Assembly (NCBI RefSeq): GCF_943737015.1
Contig: NZ_CALSFP010000001.1
Location: 1,736,001-1,800,000, forward strand
DNA length: 64,000 nt
DNA from: Staphylococcus sp. Marseille-Q5304
GTDB taxonomy: Bacteria > Bacillota > Bacilli > Staphylococcales > Staphylococcaceae
Reading direction: 5' to 3'
The notes beneath the pieces were generated by a model. The model was not told where the DNA came from. It made no database searches and saw nothing but the letters and a program-made list of their open reading frames with translations. The position numbers and the translations under genes were made by a program. This document shows, one piece after another, positions 9,730-18,648 of this stretch; positions within the stretch are counted from its first letter, which is position 1; every line of letters begins with the position of its first letter.

Positions 9730-10104
9730 ATGGCTATTTCAAAAATCAATGATTGCTTTGAATTATTAGCTATGGTTACATATGCTGATAAATTAAAAGG
9801 AATTATTAAAAAAGAATTTTCAGTCAGTTTTGAAGAATTTGCAGTATTAACGTATATCAGTGAAAATGAAAGTGAAGAATATTATTTAAAAGATATTATT
9901 AATCACTTAAATTACAAACAACCACAAGTTGTAAAAGCTGTTAAAAACTTATCTCAAGAAGATTATTTCGCTAAAAAGCGTAATGAACACGATGAGAGAA
10001 CAGTATTAATCTTAGTTAATAAAAAGCAACGTAAAAAAATCAATGAACTATTAACACGCGTTAATGACCGAATTAAAGAAGCAAACGACAACAAAGAAGT
10101 TTAA
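9730..10104 (+). CDS. sarA: Staphylococcal accessory regulator SarA
   Basis: SarA is a winged-helix DNA-binding protein that acts as a dimer and controls agr, adhesin, exoprotein and biofilm genes. The 124-residue length equals that of S. aureus. Conserved blocks are [53 protein letters not shown] (recognition helix) and the wing [15 protein letters not shown]. Cys9, the single redox/phosphorylation-sensitive cysteine, is present. The ribosome-binding site is AGGGAGGAA. It is monocistronic with a multi-promoter leader and a strong terminator. Confidence 0.97.
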   Translation: MAISKINDCFELLAMVTYADKLKGIIKKEFSVSFEEFAVLTYISENESEEYYLKDIINHLNYKQPQVVKAVKNLSQEDYFAKKRNEHDERTVLILVNKKQRKKINELLTRVNDRIKEANDNKEV

Positions 10105-10208
10105 TTAATATCACATTCACACAACAAATAAAACGTGTGTACCTTATAAATACACTATTCATATTTTATAAACGTATATGCGTCTGGAATATCACGTTCA
10201 CAGACCGA

Positions 10209-10257
10209 GAAAAGGCAATTTCTATTGAAAAATATAGAAATTGCCTTTTCTATTTTT
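10209..10257 (+). terminator. sarA terminator
   Basis: The arms GAAAAGGCAATTTCTAT and ATAGAAATTGCCTTTTC form a perfect 17-bp stem with an 8-nt loop, followed by TATTTTTA. It lies about 105 nt after the sarA stop. Confidence 0.9.
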
Positions 10258-10369
10258 ATACAATGAAAGTATCTTATTTTAATAATTATTAACTATAAGA
10301 TTTGGTTAAAGTTTGAACAGGACATATTGAAAGTGAAGCTCGTACAAATTATATAAATAAAATAATACA

Positions 10370-10415
10370 AAGCCCATTTCAAAGATTGAATGAACCTTTG
10401 AGATGGACTTTTTTC
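10370..10415 (+). terminator. Second hairpin between sarA and the hydrolase gene
   Basis: AAGCCCATTTCAAAG pairs with CTTTGAGATGGACTT and is followed by TTTTTTC on the plus strand. It lies between convergent genes and may back up the sarA terminator. The rest of 10105-10545 shows no gene. Confidence 0.65.
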
Positions 10416-10545
10416 AATAATTTACTATACATATTCAAGTATAACATTGAAATATTTTTAAAATTGCAAAAAATTCGCATAAAAGGATGTAAGTATAATA
10501 ATCAATAACATGTATATTATAAAGACTTAAACCTTGACTATCTTG

Positions 10546-11343
10546 CTATTCTACAACGCCTTGATTAGTAAATTCTAAGTATTTTTGAATAAAATTTTCA
10601 GCTTCTTCAATATGCGGGGCATGTCCCGAATGTTCAAAGGTATATACGGTTAATTCATCCCCTGCTATTGATTCTTGATTGAGATTATCTAAATCAACTA
10701 ACGGGTCATGTTTTCCATAAATCATAAGTGTTGGTACATTTACTGTTTCAATCACTTCATTTTGACTCAATAATGGAAAATTCATTAATGCTCGCGTTGC
10801 AATAGCACTATCTTCTGACGTTTGTCTGCTGTAAATTCTTTGATCCTGTAACCACTTACGGGCTTTAAGTTGTTCTTGATAAATATAAGGGAATAAAATA
10901 ATCAACGCTTCAGATTTATCAAACCCTTCTATTTCATCTTGGTGGTCGATCATTAATTTATTTAAACCACCCACACTATCAAATAGGTTGGTAGCTACCA
11001 ATGTTAAAGATAAAACTTTTGTGTCAAATTGATTTGTAAAATGTTTAGCGATTAAGCCACCCATATCATGTCCGACTAAATGTGCCGCTTCGATATTTAA
11101 TTTTTCCATTAAACTATATAAATCTTTAACATGGTCATTTATATCAAAAGATTCATGCTTCGTTGATTTACCGTGACCACGTACATCATAAATGATGACT
11201 TCGAAAATCGTCTTTAATTCGTCTTTCAAACTATAAAATGAAGCCATATTACTATCCAGTCCATGGATTAAAATTAAGGGCACTCCATGGCCTTCACGAA
11301 TATAAGCAATTTCATTGTCGAAACTTGTTTCAACTTTTTTCAT
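10546..11343 (-). CDS. Alpha/beta-hydrolase, possible Asp nucleophile
   Basis: The 265-residue product has the full alpha/beta-hydrolase fold. It shows the oxyanion-loop HGLDSN near residue 27, the YDVRGHGKS strand-turn, the nucleophile elbow GHDMGG (Asp93), an acid near YGKHDPLVD, and the catalytic His in HSGHAPHIEE. Asp in the elbow is what haloalkane dehalogenases and epoxide hydrolases use, while most esterases have Ser. The exact substrate is unknown. No signal peptide is seen, so it is cytoplasmic. It is monocistronic with AAAGGGAGGTGA before the start. Confidence 0.8.
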   Translation of the reverse strand: MKKVETSFDNEIAYIREGHGVPLILIHGLDSNMASFYSLKDELKTIFEVIIYDVRGHGKSTKHESFDINDHVKDLYSLMEKLNIEAAHLVGHDMGGLIAKHFTNQFDTKVLSLTLVATNLFDSVGGLNKLMIDHQDEIEGFDKSEALIILFPYIYQEQLKARKWLQDQRIYSRQTSEDSAIATRALMNFPLLSQNEVIETVNVPTLMIYGKHDPLVDLDNLNQESIAGDELTVYTFEHSGHAPHIEEAENFIQKYLEFTNQGVVE

Positions 11344-11470
11344 ATTGGGTCACCTCCCTTTACTCTGATTTATACCCTCAATGCGTATAGGTTACGCTTG
11401 ATACAGAAAACTCCTATTATCTTTTTACATAAACGTGCTTTCCCTTGAATTTTATAGTGTCTTTTAAAAT

Positions 11471-11507
11471 AAAAAAGGTCGATTCTAACGTAGAACCGAC
11501 CTTTTTT
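11471..11507 (-). terminator. Terminator of the membrane-protein gene
   Basis: AAAAAAGGTCGATTCTA pairs with TAGAACCGACCTTTTTT. In the minus direction the stem is followed by a T-run, directly after the stop of the gene at 11509. Confidence 0.88.
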
Positions 11508-11508
11508 A

Positions 11509-12222
11509 TTAAGCATTTCTTGAAGAAATACGAATGGTATAATAAATAATTACGATTAACAGTAGAACCCAAATAACGAGTGAAACAATTTGAGCAATAT
11601 TTGGGTCACGTACCATTGAATCTATTGTTTTTTGACAGAGTAATAAACCAATACCTGTGAATTCTAACCTTTTAAAATAAACACCCGCAATACTAAGAAT
11701 AATACCTACAAAAAATACAAATTGGTGTGTAACCATCGTCACGGAGACAATGCCTAAATTTAAGCCAAATGTATGTGCTACTACGAGAATAAAGGCGACA
11801 ACCGCTATAACGGATGCGATAATCCGTTCAAACCTATTACTATATAAATAATTTTTCCACTGTATGCGGAAATAAATAAATATCGATAATGGTAGAATGA
11901 TAATTAAATAAAATATGTTTAGACCAGGTGTCGCTTGGAATTCAACGTAATGTTTGTCATATAAGTACGAAATCAATATAAAATTGATAATAAAGAATAC
12001 GACGGGGTTAATTTGTAACGTGAATAAATTCCTTTGAATTGTCAAAATGATTTCAGCTGGAGATTTTGACCGATATTCAATATAATCCATTTTTCGTTCT
12101 TCTGATTTTTTCATGTCTTTCTTTAACTTAACTTTGATATCATCTATTAAATTAGGAGAAAGCCCTTTATGAGTAAAATAATCATTAATATTTTCAATTA
12201 ATACTTTGTCATTCGCTTTCAT
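11509..12222 (-). CDS. Membrane protein of unknown function
   Basis: The 237-residue protein has a hydrophilic, Lys-rich N-terminal domain of about 60 residues (NDYFTHKGLSPNLIDDIKVKLKKDMKKSEERK). Six or so hydrophobic helices follow, from residue 70 to the C-terminus. The N-terminal part resembles the small cytoplasmic segments placed before membrane domains in many Bacillales proteins, but I cannot name a family. It is monocistronic with its own terminator. The ribosome-binding site AAGGAGACGATT is strong. Confidence 0.72.
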   Translation of the reverse strand: MKANDKVLIENINDYFTHKGLSPNLIDDIKVKLKKDMKKSEERKMDYIEYRSKSPAEIILTIQRNLFTLQINPVVFFIINFILISYLYDKHYVEFQATPGLNIFYLIIILPLSIFIYFRIQWKNYLYSNRFERIIASVIAVVAFILVVAHTFGLNLGIVSVTMVTHQFVFFVGIILSIAGVYFKRLEFTGIGLLLCQKTIDSMVRDPNIAQIVSLVIWVLLLIVIIYYTIRISSRNA

Positions 12223-12340
12223 AATCGTCTCCTTGTCTACTTCAATTGAAACGTGCGCTTTATATTATGTATATCTTATGTTACTACATCCCACATGTAA
12301 TTCAATTTAAATTTATTATATCAACTATAATAACAAATAA

Positions 12341-12385
12341 AATAACCGACAAGTCCTATTTATTTAAACTTGTCGGCTATAATAT
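12341..12385 (-). terminator. Terminator of the secreted-protein gene
   Basis: ACCGACAAGT pairs with ACTTGTCGGCT (9-bp core). In the minus direction it is followed by T-rich sequence, shortly after the stop at 12411. Confidence 0.7.
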
Positions 12386-12410
12386 ATTTTAATTTATATC
12401 TATAAGCGCT

Positions 12411-12917
12411 CTATTTTGCAATATCAATGCGATATAATTTAATATCTTTGTCTTGTGGTGATTGTGAACTGAATTGGTATGAAACGTTACCGTCTTGGAT
12501 GTAGCCAAAGTTACCTGTTACACTGTTATAATTTGAACGTGAAATAACATCGTCACCTAGTTGTTTTTTAACATCTTCGAAAGATGGGCCATTTGTTTTA
12601 TTATAACTCATAGAAATACGTGTAATATGGCCTTTGTTCTTTTTACCGTCTGCTGTAATTACAAAACGACCGTCTTTTTTATTAAATTCATAAAAGTGTT
12701 CATTACCATCAGCACTTTCTGAATAAATTGGTGTGCTATTATGTTTCAATACGCTTTGAATTGAATCACCTAATTTGGCATTTTCTAATGTTGTATCACC
12801 ATTCTGTAATTGTTCAACATTGTGCATTGTATTACCTGTTGCTGCTGAAGCATTGCCCGCACCTACGCCTGTAACTGCTATACCTGTGACTAAAACAGCC
12901 GCTATCATTTTTTTCAT
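12411..12917 (-). CDS. Secreted SA0570-like staphylococcal protein
   Basis: The 168-residue product has a classical signal peptide: MKKMIAAVLVTGIAVTGVGAG, then NASAA with cleavage near residue 26. The mature part has repeated beta-rich segments (LGDSIQSVLKHNSTPIYSES, DGRFVITADGKKNKGHITRI, GYIQDGNVSYQFSS). It resembles the staphylococcal secreted protein family named after SA0570, which lies close to sarA in S. aureus, and more loosely IsaB. Function is not established. It is monocistronic; GGAGAGAG is the ribosome-binding site. Confidence 0.75.
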   Translation of the reverse strand: MKKMIAAVLVTGIAVTGVGAGNASAATGNTMHNVEQLQNGDTTLENAKLGDSIQSVLKHNSTPIYSESADGNEHFYEFNKKDGRFVITADGKKNKGHITRISMSYNKTNGPSFEDVKKQLGDDVISRSNYNSVTGNFGYIQDGNVSYQFSSQSPQDKDIKLYRIDIAK

Positions 12918-13176
12918 AGCACTCTCTCCTTCTCTATATGTAATGCTTTATATCCATTTTACTTTTGTCAGTTATCAATACATCTTTTATATTACAGAAG
13001 TGTTACAAATAATGCAAATAATTTAATTTGACTTTAGAAGTGCAAAGTGAAAAATATTGTTACTTACTATAAAAAACAAAGATTCATTGAAATTTTCAAC
13101 GAGATGTATAGTTATCATTACCCAAAATATAGAACATTATACACATAGAGAAATATTACTAAGGACAAGAATGTAT

Positions 13177-13977
13177 TTATTTTTCTTTCACTAAATTATT
13201 TTCCAAAAAATGTTTCACTGATGTTACAAACTTTTCTTTTTCTTCGCTAAATGGATATAGACCTGATTTATCAAATACTACAAATTTCACTTCATTATTA
13301 ATGTAATCTCCTACTTCTTTAGCTTCTACAACTGTTGTACGTTCACCGTGTTGCCCAGCAATAATTAAAGTTGGTAGATCTAATTGACTTAAATAATCCG
13401 TAATACGGTTATCATTAAATGAGGCTTTAACAGCATTTCTTTCTTTTTTCGTTAATAAATCATTTGTCGTAGACATATGTTTAAGTTGTTTTTTAGCTTT
13501 ACGTTTAGAATAATACAAATGTGAATCTAAGAATTTTTGTTGATCATTTTCATCCCAGTTACGTATTTTTTCCGCATACTTGCGATATAAACGTTCTCCT
13601 GGGAACATATCATTAAGTAATGTTGGGTTTATTAAGGTAAGAGATTTCACCATGTCTGGATTACGCGCTGCAATCGTTGCGGCAATTGAAGCACCCATTT
13701 CATGCCCGATAAATGAACAATGATCTATATATAAGTAATCAAGTAATTGTTTAATATCTTCAGCATATTCTGCAAAATGAATATAATCCTTTTTATCTGA
13801 GTAGCCATGACCTCTTAAATCAACGAGTACGACTTGATATTTATCATTAAATTCGGACTCTATATCATTAAAAATAGTTAAATTATCAAAAGCTGTATGA
13901 AGCATTACAATTGCTTCACCTTCACCTGTTGTCCTGTAATTGATTACTGTACCATCGTTCGTAGTAAATAAATCCAT
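13177..13977 (-). CDS. Alpha/beta-hydrolase-like protein lacking catalytic residues
   Basis: The 266-residue protein has the fold landmarks LVDLRGHGYSDK and a nucleophile elbow GHEMGA, but the nucleophile position is Glu93. The oxyanion-loop HG is HT (MLHTAFDN), and the C-terminal His motif reads DKSGLYPFSEEKE, with Leu where His is expected. All three changes suggest a non-hydrolytic or atypical member. The gene lies 3 nt downstream of a HAD hydrolase gene, so they form an operon. The AGAGGAGAG ribosome-binding site is inside the HAD gene end. Confidence 0.75.
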   Translation of the reverse strand: MDLFTTNDGTVINYRTTGEGEAIVMLHTAFDNLTIFNDIESEFNDKYQVVLVDLRGHGYSDKKDYIHFAEYAEDIKQLLDYLYIDHCSFIGHEMGASIAATIAARNPDMVKSLTLINPTLLNDMFPGERLYRKYAEKIRNWDENDQQKFLDSHLYYSKRKAKKQLKHMSTTNDLLTKKERNAVKASFNDNRITDYLSQLDLPTLIIAGQHGERTTVVEAKEVGDYINNEVKFVVFDKSGLYPFSEEKEKFVTSVKHFLENNLVKEK

Positions 13978-13980
13978 TCG

Positions 13981-14676
13981 CTAACTCTCCTCTTTTGAAA
14001 TTGGTAATATCGTCAATAGCTCTTCTAATGTGGAAATAGTAAAATCTACTTCCTCAGGTAATGGCTCTATTTCAGCCTCACCTTCTTTGAACCAAACGCT
14101 AATCATTCCCATTGCTCTTGCAGGGGCGACATCATTTAAGGCATCATCACCTACATACATTGTTTCTTCAGGTAACGTTCCTAATTGGTCTAACATATCT
14201 TCAAAAATCTTTGGATGTGGTTTACGATAACCTACTGTTTCAGACGTTGTTAAATAATTGATAGCATCTTCTACACCTAAAGCGTGCATCCGAAATTGCT
14301 TGATTTTCGATTTACCATTTGCGATAACACCAGTTAAGTATTCATGTTTATTTAATTTTTCTAACGTATATAACGTATCATAATATGGAAAAACATAACG
14401 ATAAAAATGCATTTCAAAATCATTAAACAAATCTTTCCAAGTCAGACGATCCACATGGAAATCTCTAATGATAGCTTTATATACTTCAGGCTTATCGTGG
14501 TCTTCGTCATCATCTAACTCGATAAATTTGTTTCTGAAATCAGCTTGTTGAATACGAACGAAGTAATCGTGAAAACGTTCATACTGTTCCTCAATAAATT
14601 TATCACGTGATTTTTTTCTATCTAAGAGTGTTCCTTCTAAATCGAAAACAACTGCTTTTACTTTTGTTAAGTCCAT
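13981..14676 (-). CDS. HAD-family hydrolase (YjjG-like)
   Basis: The 231-residue protein is a HAD subfamily IA phosphatase-like enzyme. Motif I is VVFDLEGTLLD (Asp12, with Glu14 where the general acid/base Asp normally is). Motif II is the Gly-associated VIANGKSK segment, motif III the Lys in GYRKPHPKIF, and motif IV VGDDALND. The cap lies between motifs I and II. DxE variants exist in some HAD families such as enolase-phosphatases, so activity is not excluded. The substrate is unknown. It is cotranscribed with the hydrolase-like gene downstream. Confidence 0.82.
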   Translation of the reverse strand: MDLTKVKAVVFDLEGTLLDRKKSRDKFIEEQYERFHDYFVRIQQADFRNKFIELDDDEDHDKPEVYKAIIRDFHVDRLTWKDLFNDFEMHFYRYVFPYYDTLYTLEKLNKHEYLTGVIANGKSKIKQFRMHALGVEDAINYLTTSETVGYRKPHPKIFEDMLDQLGTLPEETMYVGDDALNDVAPARAMGMISVWFKEGEAEIEPLPEEVDFTISTLEELLTILPISKEES

Positions 14677-14747
14677 TATTCATTACCTCTTCATTTAAAC
14701 AAAGCGTTCTTAATATAAATTCTTAAATACTCACATCAATATCTAAA

Positions 14748-15692
14748 CTAGCTACGTTGCTCTGTTACCATCATATAAAATAAAACCGGAATGCCTAATA
14801 ATGCCATTACAATGCTCGCAGGAATTTGTAACGGTTGGAATAAGCTACCGCCTATCCAATCTGCAATTACCATTACAATACCGCCAATGGTCACATTTAA
14901 AATCATTTGTTGTGTTAAGTCAAAGCTATTACACTGACGCCGTACAATTTGAGGAATAACCATGCCTATAAACCCTATGATACCTACAAATGCAACAATC
15001 ACTGCTGTTAAGACTGATGATATCAATAAAACACCATAAGTTACAATAGTCACATTTAAACCTAAAGATTTAGCGCTTAACTCTCCTAATTGTAATAATT
15101 TAATACTTGGCATCAACGTTAATAGAATGATGATACTTAAGATAAATACAATACTAATATACACGACTTCGTGATATTCTGCAGAAGAAAAACCACCGAA
15201 CATATAATTAATAATATTATTTAGCTTTCTTTCATTAAAGATAATTAATACATACAGAAATGCATTGAATAAAGCTCCAACCATAATCCCAGATAAAATC
15301 AAAGTTCTCATAGGATAACCTTTAGACATCGCCATAGTAAGCGTAAGCACAAGTATTAATGTAAGCACACTAAACATAATTGAAAATATTGATAACCAGA
15401 CAAAAGATAACCCAAATACCACCGCTAGTCCTGAACCAAATGTGGCGCCACTAGATAACCCAAGTGTAAAGCTGTCTGCTAAAGGATTATTTAATAAGGT
15501 TTGAAACATATGACCTGCTAGCGTTAAGCCCATCCCTGTTATCATCGCTAGTAAAATTCTAGGCACACGTACTTGTACTAAAATCGGTTCAAATAGATTT
15601 TTCTCAATACTAGAAATATCCCACATCAAACTCAAAGCCACCGACATACAAAGTACGATAAAACATATTGAAAAGACGCTTTTGAACTTCAT
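14748..15692 (-). CDS. FecCD/BtuC-type ABC transporter permease
   Basis: The 314-residue polytopic protein belongs to the FecCD permease family for siderophores, haem or cobalamin. The landmarks are VQVRVPRILLAMITGMGLTLAGHMFQTLLNNPLADSF, LGLSSGATFGSGLA and GFIGMVIPQIVRR (the ATPase-contact loop). I chose the ATG at 15692, which has a GTGTGGAAA site, over the in-frame GTG at 15728. No ATPase gene is adjacent. The likely binding lipoprotein is 2 kb away at 17693. Transport would need an ATPase encoded elsewhere, possibly FhuC-like. Confidence 0.85.
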   Translation of the reverse strand: MKFKSVFSICFIVLCMSVALSLMWDISSIEKNLFEPILVQVRVPRILLAMITGMGLTLAGHMFQTLLNNPLADSFTLGLSSGATFGSGLAVVFGLSFVWLSIFSIMFSVLTLILVLTLTMAMSKGYPMRTLILSGIMVGALFNAFLYVLIIFNERKLNNIINYMFGGFSSAEYHEVVYISIVFILSIIILLTLMPSIKLLQLGELSAKSLGLNVTIVTYGVLLISSVLTAVIVAFVGIIGFIGMVIPQIVRRQCNSFDLTQQMILNVTIGGIVMVIADWIGGSLFQPLQIPASIVMALLGIPVLFYMMVTEQRS

Positions 15693-15763
15693 GTTTTCCA
15701 CACTTTCATTGAATTTTTCAATACTCACTATACTATTACTTGTTAACTTTTTTGAATATTTTA

Positions 15764-16318
15764 TTAGTCAATATAGTGTAATAGAGAAATAAATTTCGAT
15801 AGTTTTGATGAATCATTCATATAATGGTGATTTAAATTGGAATTAAACTTGATCGCTTGTTCTTCATATAAATGATATGTTTCACCCTCTATATTTATTT
15901 TCAATTCACCTTTAGTAACAAATAAAAAAATCATTGATTCTTCGTGGTGCGAATTCGTCACTAAACAACTATTCGGCTGCAACTCTGTTTGGAACATTTC
16001 AAAGGGTCTATATTTTTTATATAAAAAATAAGGATATATAGCTGTTGTCTTATCATCGTTGTACATCGGTTGAATCTGGGATTTATCAACAATATCAATA
16101 TCTTCTTCATTATCAGTAATCAGATTACTAAGTGGTATATTTAATCCGTTTGATATTTTCCATAATACAGTAATTGAAGGGTTGGATTGACCTGACTCGA
16201 TTTGGTTGAGCATTGTCTTACTCACTTCAGTCATTTCTGATAACTTCTGCAAACTCAAGCCAGCTTGCTTTCTATATTCCGAGATATTGTCCGAAACTAT
16301 ATGTCTAATATCTTTCAT
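15764..16318 (-). CDS. XRE-cupin transcriptional regulator
   Basis: The 184-residue protein combines an N-terminal HTH_3 domain (residues 12-66, SLQKLSEMTEVSKTMLNQIESGQSNPSI) with a C-terminal cupin_2 domain (about 110-180, including the HHEESMIFLFVTKGELKINIEGETYHLYEEQAIKFNSNLNHHY stretch, read in parts). XRE-cupin regulators usually control a neighbouring transporter or catabolic gene in response to a small ligand. Here the divergent CynX-type gene at 16426 is the natural target, and the permease gene lies downstream in the same direction. Confidence 0.85.
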   Translation of the reverse strand: MKDIRHIVSDNISEYRKQAGLSLQKLSEMTEVSKTMLNQIESGQSNPSITVLWKISNGLNIPLSNLITDNEEDIDIVDKSQIQPMYNDDKTTAIYPYFLYKKYRPFEMFQTELQPNSCLVTNSHHEESMIFLFVTKGELKINIEGETYHLYEEQAIKFNSNLNHHYMNDSSKLSKFISLLHYID

Positions 16319-16380
16319 CTATTTCCCCACCATTTACAATTTAAGTTAATTTATTATATCATAACACTGGACGTTATAGT

Positions 16381-16394
16381 TGTACATTCGTACA
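16381..16394. promoter_or_regulatory. Candidate operator in the regulator/cynX intergenic region
   Basis: TGTACATTCGTACA is a 5+4+5 inverted repeat in the 107-bp space between the divergent XRE-cupin and CynX-type genes. It lies 30 nt upstream of the transporter start and is the most symmetrical element there. Confidence 0.4.
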
Positions 16395-16425
16395 CTAAAA
16401 TGATCAATTGAGGAGTTTTATATTT

Positions 16426-17625
16426 ATGTCTTTTATTCGTAAACATAAAAAGGCGATTTTATTATTAGGTATTTTACTCATTGGCGCAAATTTACGTGCG
16501 CCCATTACTTCAATAGGTGTAGCTATCCCTAATATTAAAATCGATTTACACTTGTCTAATAGTGTAATTAGCTTATTAACAATTATGCCATTATTGGCTT
16601 TTGCAATCGCTTCGTTATTTGCAGCAAAAACAGGTAATCGCATCGGGTTAGAGCGAACGATGTTTATTGCACTTATACTGATCGTCATCGGCTTGTTAAC
16701 ACGTACTTTTACCAATACTTATTTCTTACTTATAGGCACCCTTTTAGTTGGCATCGGTAACGCCTATGGGAACGTACTTACACCAGCGATAATCAAAGGA
16801 CGTTTCCCACGTAGAATAGGCGTCGTAACAGCATTGTATACAGTAGTTATGAATCTATGTGGCGCATTATCTTCATTTATTACGGCACCATTATTACATC
16901 AGTGGCACTATAACATTGTGTTAAATTTAGTTATTCTTGTCACATTATTTACGATGTTTGTATGGGTCTTTCAATTAGATAGATACCAACTTAAAGTAAA
17001 AGGTGCTGATTCATTACAATTTAACGTATGGAAGTCTACGCTTGCTTGGCAAATCACTTTATTCATTGGCAGCCAATCATTAATATTCTACTCATTCCTA
17101 AATTGGTTACCAGAATACTTATCCAGTAAAAAGGTCGACTTAAGTGTATCTGGAACATATTTAACGATTTTACAACTTTGTCTGATTCCAATGACTTTCG
17201 TAACTCCAATGATTATTGAAAAAATGAGAAAACAAAACTTAATTATCTTTATATCCGGCCTATTATTTATCATAGGTACATTATTAGTCATGTTTAATAT
17301 CCATCTTGTACTACTAGGTGTCATCTTCATCGGCGTTGCGAGTGGCATCTCATTCGGTATCTTTAATACTTTCTTCGCAATGAAGACTGAAAGCAGTGTT
17401 ACTGCAGCTAAATTATCAGGTATGGCCCAAGCGGTTGGCTATTTAATCGCAGCAGTCGGACCTTTATTATTCGGTATATTGCATGAACTTACGCATACAT
17501 GGTTGTTCTCATTCATCTTACTAATCATAACAGCTTGTATTATTATGACTTACTGTACACGTTCAGGACGAAAACAAACTGTTGAAGGTGAATTAAGATC
17601 TAAAGGTCAGCCTACGCAATTATAG
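16426..17625 (+). CDS. CynX/NimT-family MFS transporter
   Basis: The 399-residue, 12-helix membrane protein carries the family signature NLRAPITSIGVAIPNIKIDL after the first helix. A second conserved block is LVGIGNAYGNVLTPAIIKGRFPRR, typical of the cyanate/nitroimidazole CynX-NimT branch of the major facilitator superfamily. The substrate cannot be told from sequence. ATG 16426 was chosen over an upstream TTG because GAGGAG ends 10 nt before it. It is divergent from the XRE-cupin regulator and ends at a bidirectional terminator. Confidence 0.87.
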   Translation: MSFIRKHKKAILLLGILLIGANLRAPITSIGVAIPNIKIDLHLSNSVISLLTIMPLLAFAIASLFAAKTGNRIGLERTMFIALILIVIGLLTRTFTNTYFLLIGTLLVGIGNAYGNVLTPAIIKGRFPRRIGVVTALYTVVMNLCGALSSFITAPLLHQWHYNIVLNLVILVTLFTMFVWVFQLDRYQLKVKGADSLQFNVWKSTLAWQITLFIGSQSLIFYSFLNWLPEYLSSKKVDLSVSGTYLTILQLCLIPMTFVTPMIIEKMRKQNLIIFISGLLFIIGTLLVMFNIHLVLLGVIFIGVASGISFGIFNTFFAMKTESSVTAAKLSGMAQAVGYLIAAVGPLLFGILHELTHTWLFSFILLIITACIIMTYCTRSGRKQTVEGELRSKGQPTQL

Positions 17626-17630
17626 TAAAT

Positions 17631-17686
17631 AAAAAAGAGTCGAGCGTCCATATAATTATATTATTGGACGGCCGACTCTTTTTTTA
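17631..17686. terminator. Bidirectional terminator
   Basis: AAAAGAGTCG..CGTCCA pairs with TGGACG..CGACTCTTTT. There are T-runs on the plus side and A-runs on the other, so it can end both the CynX-type gene (plus) and the lipoprotein gene (minus). Confidence 0.9.
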
Positions 17687-17692
17687 TTATGT

Positions 17693-18586
17693 TTAATTGG
17701 TTTTTTCTTCATAAATTGCTTTTTCTAATACTTTCAAACCATCATCGATACGTGGACCGGGACGGGATATTTTATCACCATCGACGGCTTTGATTCGGTT
17801 ATTTTTAACTGCTTTAACTTGGTTAAATCCTCCACGTCCCTTGACTTCTTTCTGGTATGCTTTTTGTGAAATACCACTTGTAGCTATCATCATATCTGGG
17901 TTCTTCTTAATAATATCCTCTTTACTTACCTTTGGCCATCCTTCTAATCCCGCAAAACTATTTTTCACTTTCAATTGCTTTAACATATCATTGAAAAACG
18001 TATGTTTACCTGCCGTATAAATTTCAGGTTGTGAAGAAATTTCCATAAATACTTGTTGCGATTTTTGAGAATTAGGAATTGATGATTTTACTTTTTCCAC
18101 ATTATGCTTCGTTTCTCTAACTAGATCATTCGCTACTTTTTCTTTCCCAGTAATTTTACCAATTTGTTTAAATGTATCATAAGTTTCATCTATTGACTGA
18201 GCGTCTTTAATATAGACAACTTTAATGCCACTCTTTTTTAACGACTTTAATACATCACCAGCTGTTGATTTTTGAGATTCGTGAGCTAAGATTAAATCCG
18301 GTTTAGCTTTCAGTAATGCTTCTTTATTAAGTTTCATGGCATTGAATTTCTTCTTATCTTTAACTTGTTTTGGATAGTCATCGACTGTAGATACACCTAC
18401 TATTTTTTTGCCTAGACCTAATTCATATAAAATTTCCGTATTACTCGGCATTAAAGAAATAATACGATGATATGGATGCTTATTTGACTCGTGTTGTTCT
18501 GTAGATTGCTTGCCACCTGAACTACAAGCAGATAACACTAGCATGAGAATCAGTGTTAAATAAATCAATAAATTTATTTTTTTCAT
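17693..18586 (-). CDS. BtuF-like ABC transporter substrate-binding lipoprotein
   Basis: The 297-residue precursor has a lipoprotein signal with lipobox LSAC (Cys21), so it is anchored to the outer face of the membrane. It then has the Peripla_BP_2 fold: RIISLMPSNTEILYELGLGKKIVGVST, KPDLILAHE and the closing VDGDKISRPGPRIDDGLKVL. The SRPGPRI element is typical of cobalamin-binding BtuF-like proteins, but haem or siderophore ligands are not excluded. Its probable permease partner is at 14748. No Fur box is obvious upstream. Confidence 0.84.
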   Translation of the reverse strand: MKKINLLIYLTLILMLVLSACSSGGKQSTEQHESNKHPYHRIISLMPSNTEILYELGLGKKIVGVSTVDDYPKQVKDKKKFNAMKLNKEALLKAKPDLILAHESQKSTAGDVLKSLKKSGIKVVYIKDAQSIDETYDTFKQIGKITGKEKVANDLVRETKHNVEKVKSSIPNSQKSQQVFMEISSQPEIYTAGKHTFFNDMLKQLKVKNSFAGLEGWPKVSKEDIIKKNPDMMIATSGISQKAYQKEVKGRGGFNQVKAVKNNRIKAVDGDKISRPGPRIDDGLKVLEKAIYEEKTN

Positions 18587-18648
18587 TGGCTTAACTCCTC
18601 AAAATAACGTTAAGTTTATCATAGCAAAACCACGCACAATTTTAACTA

